Translations under genes and position numbers: made by a program | Part shown: positions 1 to 7,399 of the stretch, piece after piece | How positions within the stretch are numbered: the stretch's first letter is position 1 | How the letters are laid out: each line of letters starts with the position of its first letter | Assembly: GCA_964621225.1 (NCBI GenBank) | Contig: CAZULK010000092.1 | Coordinates: 1-10,698 of the forward strand | Origin: CAYNUJ01 sp964621225 | Lineage (GTDB): Bacteria > Bacteroidota > Ignavibacteria > Ignavibacteriales > Melioribacteraceae | Reading direction: 5' to 3' | DNA: 10,698 nt | The notes under the pieces: generated by a model | What the model was told of the DNA's origin: nothing | The model's input: only the letters and a program-made list of their open reading frames with translations | Database searches by the model: none

Positions 1-3000
1 CCTTCCAACCAAATTTTCAGCTTGTCTGAATTTTCATCCATTTGACTTACAATAAAAATAAGTTCAATTTTTGATCTACTTTCAGCAACACCTTTTAATG
101 CTTCTCCGGTAACAAATATCTCTTTTATATGGAATTCATCTTTATCCACAGCTGCGGCAATTTTATTGGCAACATTCAATCTCCAATCATTTTCGTCAAC
201 AATCTTTTCGTCACCCGATTTGAATTTTGTGAACGAATCACGTTGACTTGAGGGAGCGAGAATTGCCATCGCCTCATCCAATTCCGCATTCATCAAAATT
301 TTGCATATCAATCCACCTGTGGTTTTCGGTATATCAATTACCTTAATGTATTCTTGGAGTTCTCCATATTCAGGTAAAATATGAGTCAATAAGTTTTCAG
401 CGTTGTTGAAGAATTCTTGATTATAAATATTCCCGGGTTCATCCGGGTACAAAGGTAAATATCTAATCGATGCTTCTGCCAAATCCTGGAAAAAGTGTGT
501 ACCAAAGGATAAATCCGGCACATAATTCCCTTTCTTCTTAGCAACTTCTATTAAAACCGAGGTATTGTTAATATCAGCATAAGTAACGCTAACACCCAAT
601 TTAATATCGCCTCTACTTCCCCATCTGCCGGGACCGATTAAAACGAATTTCCGTTTGGGAAGAATTTTATTGATTTTTCCGATTGCTTCCCCAACAGCCT
701 TTAGCATATCTCTCGATTCAATCTCGGAATATTTATCAGGATCTACAATCACGAGATGAGTGATATCTGGAACACTTCCGTTGGAAACAAATCTATTTGC
801 GGTGAATAGAATTTTTTCACGGGGATAGTTTGCCGGTATTTTAGCCGGAGCGTTTTCTCCTTCATAATGTTGCGGTCTGCATTGTAATAAATAAAAATTC
901 TTATCATCGTGTGCAAATTCAATGTCAACGGGGGTTTTTAATTTCTCCTCCAAAATATCCAAAATCCTTTTCATGTTTTCCAAGAAATCAGTCTTGGAGA
1001 GTAACCCTTCAAAATCGGGCACAAGGTCTTCAGGTTCAATTTTATCCCCAAATCCCATTATCGGGCGTATCATATTCCCTTGTATTTGTGAAAATACTTT
1101 GTTGAAGAGAGGATAATTATCGCCTATTTCTTTTAATAAATCTGACAACTCAATTGTCTCAAAAGTATTCGTACTTAAATTTATTACATCAATTTTCTTG
1201 GGACTATAGCGAATATTTTCTTCGAACGAAACATTAACTCTTAAATTCGGTTGGCCCGGAGAAACGAGAATTGGATAATCATCGCTTAATCTATCAACAG
1301 CTCTTGTTCCCAAACCGGGAACTATCCTTACCAATCCGTCTTTTCTTCTAATTCGTGGCGACCAACGGAATTCATTGTTACTGAAGGCAACCCCGGCGAA
1401 TGCAGGTAAATAGTATTTCCCCACCTTTGTACCAACAACTTCTTGAATCATTATTCCCATCTCCTCATGGAAATCTATCAAACCCCTTTCGGAGCGGTAT
1501 TGAATCGGGTCGGGGCCAAAAGTCGAAGCATACACTTCTGCTACCGCATCTGTTAGTGCTGCAAGGCGTTCTCTCTTTTTGCCTTGATTGGCAAGAAACA
1601 AACTCTTGTATTTACCACTGAATGCCGCACCAACTTGATCTTCCATTAAAGATGAACTTCGAACAATCAATGGTTTTGTCCCGAAATCATCCAATGCAAA
1701 AGATAAGCCTTTTAACATTTCGGGAGGGAATTCGGAATTTTTAAACATCTGAACGATTTGCGGATACTCCAACCGGACTTCTTCAATATCTTTATATTTT
1801 TGCTCGTATACTTCTTCCAAATCGTTGTGATACATAAAATGCATTATCCCGTCGGAAGTGATGTGCCAGGTTTTTGGGGTTTTAACTTTTAATGTTATCC
1901 CCGCGTCTTTAACTTCCCTCCGTAAAATATTTTTAGCCAGGAAAAGGCCTGCACTCTTTCCACCAAGTTTTCCGTGTGACGTAGGAGGAAAAACCATTTT
2001 GTCTATCAACCTGTGGAAGTCGGTAATTTTTACAAATTCTTTGGCAATATTAATAAACTGAATTTGATCTGTAAAAAATCTTCTCAACAATGAAACGCGC
2101 AAACCTTTAACAACAGCAGGACTCATTTGGAACTTTTCCGGTGCAAGGTGATAATATTTCCGGATTGCATCACTTATTTCGGAAAGAGAAGTATCCTGGT
2201 TTTCCAAAGTTTTTACTAATCCCCCCGTCCGGTCTTCCCTAATCCATTCCTGAATTTTCAGTGTTAATGTTTCGGGTGCAAAATTATCCGTCGCCAATCC
2301 CAATATTGCTTCGATATACTCGTCATAATTAGTTATGACCTTTTTACGTAAAGGACGGTTTTCGTCAACGGTAGATTTTTGGCCTGACGGTTTTAGCTCC
2401 ACACTGGATAATTTGAGAAGTTTCTCCGCTCCGTGAACGCCTTCCCAAATAAGTTGATGTAAAATTTTATGTAACAATCGAATGAACAAATTCGGTTCGG
2501 TTTTGCGGATTATATCCAAAACCACTTTCCAACCGGCTTCATTAATCACTGTTTTTACTTCATCCGAAACTTTTCCGTCGCCGTGCAACTCTCTTAATTT
2601 AGTTTGAAGGATATAATGAGCGAGTCTGTCTGCAATTGTTCTTAGCATTTTTAATTCATGGTGGGTAAAAGGACCATGATCCGCTTCGGGGAATTCCCGT
2701 GAATAAAATACCGTGATTCCTCCCACTTCTTCATTGTGAATTAGAATGGGTGAATAAATCAGCCACGGGGTTTCCGGGAAAGGATGGAGTCTATAAGTTT
2801 TTCCGTCGAACTCAATCTTTGCTTCCACAGCCTGGTGATGTTCAAATCCCCTCGGCAATTCTTTAAGTAAGTCGACAAAAATATCTGTGAAATTTTTATA
2901 ACTTACTTTCAATAATCTTTCAATAGCATAAATGCATTCGAATTCCTTCCCGTGGGAACGAATATCTTCGATAATAGCTTCAAATTTTTTTTCAGAGCTC

Positions 3001-3002
3001 AT
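1..3002 (-). CDS. GAF-like / PEP-pyruvate-binding (PPDK N-terminal type) multidomain protein, C-terminus cut by window edge
   Basis: The frame is open for 1000 codons and runs off the left edge, so the C-terminus is missing. I chose the ATG at 3002 because an in-frame TGA lies three codons before it; the Shine-Dalgarno is weak (GGAAG). Domains seen: a GAF-like fold at about residues 20-135 (GGITVFYS, then a helix with LRTIADRLAHYI); a helical part of unknown type at 140-330; a PPDK/PEP-synthase N-terminal ATP-grasp domain at about 340-712 (KLGGKSAGLFLA at 345-356, LIVRSSSLMED at 446-455, a second-lobe GVAFSNN, and IEFAHDD...LLQCRP at 694-710); a region with THLVIVDP (748-755) and GPGRWGSRGD (790-799); and a nucleotidyltransferase-like start near 945-985. 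The ATP-grasp domain should bind ATP and a PEP or pyruvate-like substrate. The usual phosphohistidine swivelling domain is not visible, so this is not ordinary PpsA or PPDK. The exact reaction is unknown. It lies downstream of gdhA, behind a terminator. No membrane segment was seen, so it is probably cytoplasmic. Confidence 0.85.
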   Translation of the reverse strand, partial: MSSEKKFEAIIEDIRSHGKEFECIYAIERLLKVSYKNFTDIFVDLLKELPRGFEHHQAVEAKIEFDGKTYRLHPFPETPWLIYSPILIHNEEVGGITVFYSREFPEADHGPFTHHELKMLRTIADRLAHYILQTKLRELHGDGKVSDEVKTVINEAGWKVVLDIIRKTEPNLFIRLLHKILHQLIWEGVHGAEKLLKLSSVELKPSGQKSTVDENRPLRKKVITNYDEYIEAILGLATDNFAPETLTLKIQEWIREDRTGGLVKTLENQDTSLSEISDAIRKYYHLAPEKFQMSPAVVKGLRVSLLRRFFTDQIQFINIAKEFVKITDFHRLIDKMVFPPTSHGKLGGKSAGLFLAKNILRREVKDAGITLKVKTPKTWHITSDGIMHFMYHNDLEEVYEQKYKDIEEVRLEYPQIVQMFKNSEFPPEMLKGLSFALDDFGTKPLIVRSSSLMEDQVGAAFSGKYKSLFLANQGKKRERLAALTDAVAEVYASTFGPDPIQYRSERGLIDFHEEMGIMIQEVVGTKVGKYYLPAFAGVAFSNNEFRWSPRIRRKDGLVRIVPGLGTRAVDRLSDDYPILVSPGQPNLRVNVSFEENIRYSPKKIDVINLSTNTFETIELSDLLKEIGDNYPLFNKVFSQIQGNMIRPIMGFGDKIEPEDLVPDFEGLLSKTDFLENMKRILDILEEKLKTPVDIEFAHDDKNFYLLQCRPQHYEGENAPAKIPANYPREKILFTANRFVSNGSVPDITHLVIVDPDKYSEIESRDMLKAVGEAIGKINKILPKRKFVLIGPGRWGSRGDIKLGVSVTYADINNTSVLIEVAKKKGNYVPDLSFGTHFFQDLAEASIRYLPLYPDEPGNIYNQEFFNNAENLLTHILPEYGELQEYIKVIDIPKTTGGLICKILMNAELDEAMAILAPSSQRDSFTKFKSGDEKIVDENDWRLNVANKIAAAVDKDEFHIKEIFVTGEALKGVAESRSKIELIFIVSQMDENSDKLKIWLE

Positions 3003-3027
3003 TTTCTTCCGTCATAATTCTTATAAA

Positions 3028-3035
3028 CAAAGTTA
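3028..3035 (-). promoter_or_regulatory. Candidate Bacteroidota-type -7 promoter element
   Basis: Read on the minus strand this is TAACTTTG, an exact match to the Bacteroidota -7 consensus TAnnTTTG. It lies about 25 bases upstream of the ATG at 3002 and downstream of the gdhA terminator, where a separate promoter for the large PEP-binding gene is expected. I see no clear -33 TTTG partner at the usual distance, so the call is tentative. Confidence 0.35.
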
Positions 3036-3050
3036 CGAATTGCTCATTTA

Positions 3051-3084
3051 AAGAAAAAGCCCGCTCGAAAAATTCGGCGGGCTT
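3051..3084 (-). terminator. Intrinsic terminator of gdhA
   Basis: AGCCCGC (3058-3064) pairs with GCGGGCT (3077-3083). An inner CGAA/TTCG stem extends the hairpin, with one unpaired base and a 3-base loop. Read on the minus strand, the hairpin is followed by CTTTTTCTTT. It begins 20 bases past the gdhA stop codon and separates gdhA from the next minus-strand gene. Confidence 0.85.
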
Positions 3085-3104
3085 GTCCGGTTGAAAATAT
3101 TTAA

Positions 3105-4391
3105 TTAAACCCAACCTCTATCTCTGCATGCTTCGGCAACTCTTCTGATAGAGATTACATAAGCTGCATCTCTCATATAGAGGTTTTTGCTTTTAGCTAA
3201 TTCATAAACTGCGTTGAAAGCACTGGTCATTTTATCGTCCAATCTGGATAAAACTTCTTCTTTTGTCCAGAAGAAATTCATATTGCTTTGAACTTGTTCG
3301 AAATAGCTGCAAGTTACTCCGCCAGCATTTGCAAGGAAATCGGGAATAACGAAAATTCCTTTCTCCTCAATAATTTTATCAGCTTCCGGAGTAGTTGGAC
3401 CGTTTGCTCCTTCCAAAAGAACTTTAACGGAATCTTTGATATTAACAACGGTATCTTCACGAATTTGATTTTCCAATGCACAAGGAATCAAAATATCAAC
3501 CTCTTGAGCTATCCAATCATCTCCGGGTAGTACCTCGTAACCCAATTCCTTGGCTTTATCTTTATTTATTCCACCGAATCTATCGGTTATCTTAAGCAAT
3601 TCATCAATGTCGATTCCACTTTCACGTTTGAAAGTATATGCACATTGATCCGCTTGATCCCATGAAGAAACACAGACAACAGTCCCACCCAGTTCGGTAT
3701 ATTTTCTTACGGCGTATTGAGCAACATTACCAAATCCTTGAACGGCAGCTTTAGTTTTCGTAATATCAATATTTAATTTTTTAAGTGCTTCCCTAAGCGT
3801 AAAAATAACACCAAATCCGGTAGCTTCCGTTCTACCCAAAGAACCTCCTAAACCTACCGGTTTACCTGTAATGAAACCAGGATATTTTCCACCGTGGATA
3901 GTTTCGAACTCGTCGAGCATCCAAAGCATATGTTGTGCATTTGTCATAACGTCCGGTGCAGGAACATCATTAATCGGACCTACGTTTTTTGCCATTTGCC
4001 TAACCCATCCACGCGATATTGCTTCCTGTTCCCTCATACTCAGGTTATGAGGATCACAGATTACTCCACCTTTACCTCCGCCCAATGGGATATCTACAAC
4101 GGCACATTTCCAAGTCATCCACATTGCCAATGCTCTTACGGTATCTATTGTTTCTTGCGGGTGGAATCTAATTCCGCCTTTGCTAGGTCCTCTTGCATCG
4201 TTGTGTTGTACTCTAAATCCTTTAAATATTTTAACGTTACCGTCATCCATCCTAACGGGAATAGAGAATTGATATTCTCTAAGCGGATTGCGCAATAATT
4301 CCCTTGTAGCCTCATCTAAACCAATTAAATCCGCCACCTTATCGAATTGCTTTTGTGCCATTTCAAAAGCATTAAAGTTTTTAGTAGCCAT
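3105..4391 (-). CDS. gdhA: Glutamate dehydrogenase (Glu/Leu/Phe/Val dehydrogenase family)
   Basis: It reversibly converts glutamate and NAD(P)+ to 2-oxoglutarate, ammonium and NAD(P)H in the cytoplasm, linking nitrogen assimilation with the TCA cycle. At 428 residues it is a normal length for a small hexameric GDH. The substrate and catalytic residues are all in place: K71 (RGPSKGG), K95 (MTWK), catalytic K107 (IPLGGGKGG) and D147 (PAPDV). The 24/12/40 spacing equals that of Clostridium symbiosum GDH (K89, K113, K125, D165). The Rossmann fold starts at GFGNVAQYA (219-227); EGANGPTTPEAD (327-338) and DFLANAGGV (351-359) follow, and the C-terminus is the usual RRVAEACRDRGWV. The start is supported by AGAGG five bases upstream. 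NAD versus NADP preference cannot be decided by eye. It is transcribed divergently from the sensor kinase and ends at its own terminator, so it is probably monocistronic. Confidence 0.96.
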   Translation of the reverse strand: MATKNFNAFEMAQKQFDKVADLIGLDEATRELLRNPLREYQFSIPVRMDDGNVKIFKGFRVQHNDARGPSKGGIRFHPQETIDTVRALAMWMTWKCAVVDIPLGGGKGGVICDPHNLSMREQEAISRGWVRQMAKNVGPINDVPAPDVMTNAQHMLWMLDEFETIHGGKYPGFITGKPVGLGGSLGRTEATGFGVIFTLREALKKLNIDITKTKAAVQGFGNVAQYAVRKYTELGGTVVCVSSWDQADQCAYTFKRESGIDIDELLKITDRFGGINKDKAKELGYEVLPGDDWIAQEVDILIPCALENQIREDTVVNIKDSVKVLLEGANGPTTPEADKIIEEKGIFVIPDFLANAGGVTCSYFEQVQSNMNFFWTKEEVLSRLDDKMTSAFNAVYELAKSKNLYMRDAAYVISIRRVAEACRDRGWV

Positions 4392-4570
4392 GAAAACCTC
4401 TCACTATATCATAATTTGACATTATAAAATAAATTGACATAAGTAACATAGCATAACTAAATTTTTTTGCAAAATATTCGATAATAAAAAACGGATAAAA
4501 TTACCTATTCTTTTAGGACAATTTTTTGTAATTTAACATAGATTTTTGAGTGCTTTTTATAAAGGGATAT
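4392..4570. promoter_or_regulatory. Divergent intergenic region between gdhA and the sensor kinase, with a direct repeat
   Basis: This AT-rich region must hold the promoters of both genes. For gdhA, a perfect TATAAT lies on the minus strand at 4426-4421, about 30 bases before the ATG, without a good -35 partner. Two copies of TTGACAT (4416-4422 and 4434-4440, plus strand) lie 18 bp apart and flank this -10 box, which would suit an operator. On the plus strand, TTGACA (4434-4439) followed 18 bases later by TAAATT is a weak promoter candidate for the kinase. AAGGG (4563-4567) is the kinase's ribosome binding site. Confidence 0.4.
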
Positions 4571-7399
4571 ATGGCCGAAGAAACTGACAATACAGTAAAG
4601 AAATTGTCCGCGGAAGAAGAAATTTCTTCTCTCAAAAAAAAGCTTGCCGAACTTGAAAAGAAAAATCAAGAATATTTTAAACAAGTTCAGCAATGGGAAT
4701 CATTTCTGAAAAACACAGAAGACGGATTGGTAGTAATGGACAATCTGAAAATTGTCGATTGCAACCCAAAAGCACTCGAATTTTTCAAAGTGACTAAAGA
4801 TGAATTTATCGGCAAATCACCAATCCATTTTTCACCTAAATTCCAAGAAGACGGTTCCGATTCGAGAGCGAAAGCGATCGAACTCCAAAAGGGATTAAGA
4901 ACGGATAAATCCGTTTCATTCGAATGGCTATTCAAAAGAAAAAACGGAACAACCTTCTATGCTTTGGTTACATTAACAAGAATCCCGCAATTAGGTCCGA
5001 ATTTTGTTCAAGCATTAATCAAAGATATTCACGACTTGAAAATTGCTCAGTACGAATTAAAGCAGAGCGAAGACAGATACAAAAATATTGTCGAAAACGC
5101 ATCGGAAATAATTGTCCGACTCGATCCGGTTTGGAAATTTATTTTTGTGAATAAAACATTTTCGATGCTGCTTAAATATGGTGAGCAGGAATTATTCGGA
5201 AGGGATTTTTTCTCCATTATCCCTAAGTCACATAGGGATAAAATCCAGAAGAAATTAACCGATCCGGGTACTACCGGAGGTATTTCATATTTTGAAATTC
5301 CCCTAAAATCTTCAGACGGAAGACTTCTCTGGTTTGCCGTCTATAAAAAGACAATTATTAAAAATGATAGAGTATATCGTATTCAGTTGAGTGGACTGAA
5401 TATAACCGAAAAGAAAAAATTGGAAGATATGCAAGGCGTGTTCTTCCAAATTTCGGAAACGTTGTTGAAACCAATTAAATTAAATGATCTCTATCCTCTC
5501 ATCCATGAACAAGTAGCAAAACTTATCCCGGCAAAGAATTTCTACATCGCTCTTGTAGACGATGAACGCGAAATGATTTCATTCCCCTATTTTATAGATC
5601 AATACGATCAACCGCCTACACCGAGAAAATTGGGGAGAGGTTTGACCGAATATGTGTTGAGAACCGGAAAACCGTTGCTGGCAACCAAAGAAAATTATAT
5701 GCAATTAGCCGATAAAGGGGAAATTGAATTGATAGGTGAATTCTCGGTGGATTGGCTGGGGGTTCCTCTTAAAGCACAAGATAAAACAATTGGTGTTATT
5801 GCCGTTCAAAGTTACGATAAAGAAATCCGGTACGACGAAACCTCCAAAGATATTCTCTCTTATGTATCCACCCAAATTGCATTGGCAATTGAGAGGAAAA
5901 AATCGGAACAAGAAATTGAGGAATCTCTTTCACTGCTCCAAACCACGGTTGAATCGACCGCCGACGGAATTTTGGTTGTAGGAAACGATGGTATAATAAA
6001 ATTATACAATCAAAAATTCTTGGATATTTGGGGTATCCCCGAAGATTTGCTCAAAGAAAAAGAAGATTCAGTACTTATCAGTTACGTCCACGACCAGCTA
6101 AAAGATCCCGTTGGCTTTTTGAGACGTGTAAACATGCTCTATGAATTACCCGAAGAAACCGGTTGGGACATACTCGAGTTTAAGGACGGAAGAATTTTCG
6201 AAAGATATACACAGCCCCAATATTTAAATGGGAAAATAATAGGACGAGTTTGGAGTTTCCGTGATATAACAGAGCAAAAAGAAGCCGAGAAGAAAATTGA
6301 GTACGAAAGGTATTTGCTTCACATGCTGATGGATAATATTCCGGATACAATTTATTTCAAAGACAAAGACTGTAAATTCATCCGTATCAATAAAGCCCAA
6401 GTAAAAGTATTGGGTGTTCTGAGAGAAGAAGATGCTATCGGCAAAACAGATTTCGACTTTTTCGACGAGGAATCCGCACTCGAAGCATTCAACGATGAAA
6501 TGCGAATATTCAAAACGGGTAAACCTATTATAAATAAGGAAGAAAAAATCACAAAGCCCGGCAAACCACCCAAATGGTACTCTGCTACAAAAGTTCCTAT
6601 TTATGATGATATGGGTAATATCACGGGATTGGTGGGAATATCGAGAGATATAACACAAATGAAAGAGACCGAAGAACGCTTGAGACAATATTCCGAAGAA
6701 TTAAAAGAATTGAATGCCACGAAAGACAGATTCATGTCTATAATCGCTCACGACCTTAAGAGTCCCTTCGGAACATTGCTTGGTTTCCTCGAATTACTAA
6801 GAGAAGATTTTGATGAATTAGCCAGAGAAGAACTTAAAAATTTCATCACAATGAGTCACGAAAGTGCGAAAAAGATTTTCAACCTCCTCCAAAACCTTTT
6901 GGAATGGGCTTATATGCAGAAAGGGCAAATTAAATTTGATCCGATTGATTTGATACTTAAATCCTTTGCAGACGAAGCGGTTGAAGTGCTTTTAGATAGA
7001 GCAAAAGAAAAAGGAATTAAAATTAAGAATGAAATTGACAGCTCACTTAAAATTAAAGCCGATAAATCAATGATACAAACCGTAATTCGTAACATTACTA
7101 ACAATGCTCTTAAATTTACAGATTCCGGTGGTTCAATAACATTGCATGCCGAAAAAGTAGATGATTATGTCAAAATCGGAATTACCGATACCGGAATCGG
7201 GATGGACGAAGAGACGAAAAATAAGTTATTCAAATTGGATACACATCACACCACTAAAGGGACGCAAGGTGAAAGCGGAACCGGTCTCGGGCTTATAATC
7301 TGCAAAGAAATGGTCGAAAAGAATTCCGGCGAAATTTGGGTTGAAAGTAAACCGGGAGAAGGCACGACGTTCTACTTCACCGTACCTTCCGCCGATTAA
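4571..7399 (+). CDS. Cytoplasmic PAS/GAF sensor histidine kinase
   Basis: A two-component sensor kinase of 942 residues. Order: coiled coil (about 13-45), PAS (46-158, ending before DIHDLKIAQ), PAS (165-285), GAF (about 288-446), PAS (452-570, ending FRDITEQK), PAS (585-698, ending SRDITQMK), HisKA, HATPase. H727 in IIAHDLKSP is the phosphoacceptor. The ATP-binding site shows the N box (NITNNALKF, 841-849), G1 (DTGIGMD, 873-879) and G2 (GTGLGL, 903-908). There is no signal peptide or membrane helix, so it should sense a cytoplasmic or diffusible cue. There is no receiver domain, and no response regulator lies beside it. I chose the ATG at 4571, which has AAGGG at a suitable distance; an in-frame GTG seven codons upstream lacks a comparable site. 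Its stop overlaps that of the convergent acyltransferase gene. The signal and the target are unknown. Confidence 0.93.
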   Translation: MAEETDNTVKKLSAEEEISSLKKKLAELEKKNQEYFKQVQQWESFLKNTEDGLVVMDNLKIVDCNPKALEFFKVTKDEFIGKSPIHFSPKFQEDGSDSRAKAIELQKGLRTDKSVSFEWLFKRKNGTTFYALVTLTRIPQLGPNFVQALIKDIHDLKIAQYELKQSEDRYKNIVENASEIIVRLDPVWKFIFVNKTFSMLLKYGEQELFGRDFFSIIPKSHRDKIQKKLTDPGTTGGISYFEIPLKSSDGRLLWFAVYKKTIIKNDRVYRIQLSGLNITEKKKLEDMQGVFFQISETLLKPIKLNDLYPLIHEQVAKLIPAKNFYIALVDDEREMISFPYFIDQYDQPPTPRKLGRGLTEYVLRTGKPLLATKENYMQLADKGEIELIGEFSVDWLGVPLKAQDKTIGVIAVQSYDKEIRYDETSKDILSYVSTQIALAIERKKSEQEIEESLSLLQTTVESTADGILVVGNDGIIKLYNQKFLDIWGIPEDLLKEKEDSVLISYVHDQLKDPVGFLRRVNMLYELPEETGWDILEFKDGRIFERYTQPQYLNGKIIGRVWSFRDITEQKEAEKKIEYERYLLHMLMDNIPDTIYFKDKDCKFIRINKAQVKVLGVLREEDAIGKTDFDFFDEESALEAFNDEMRIFKTGKPIINKEEKITKPGKPPKWYSATKVPIYDDMGNITGLVGISRDITQMKETEERLRQYSEELKELNATKDRFMSIIAHDLKSPFGTLLGFLELLREDFDELAREELKNFITMSHESAKKIFNLLQNLLEWAYMQKGQIKFDPIDLILKSFADEAVEVLLDRAKEKGIKIKNEIDSSLKIKADKSMIQTVIRNITNNALKFTDSGGSITLHAEKVDDYVKIGITDTGIGMDEETKNKLFKLDTHHTTKGTQGESGTGLGLIICKEMVEKNSGEIWVESKPGEGTTFYFTVPSAD

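Noticed and set aside
2992..3015. Seven-codon out-of-frame ATG reading frame overlapping the start of the PEP-binding gene
   Set aside because: Too short and without a clear ribosome binding site; probably chance.
3894..4298. 134-codon plus-strand open frame
   Set aside because: It is a shadow of gdhA, whose catalytic residues are all intact on the other strand.
4550..4570. GTG start for the sensor kinase, adding seven residues
   Set aside because: The ATG at 4571 has AAGGG at a suitable distance; the GTG has no comparable site, and the extra residues add no domain.
6224..6688. 154-codon minus-strand open frame
   Set aside because: It lies antisense inside the well-supported histidine kinase gene, across its PAS3-PAS4 region, and shows no recognisable motif.
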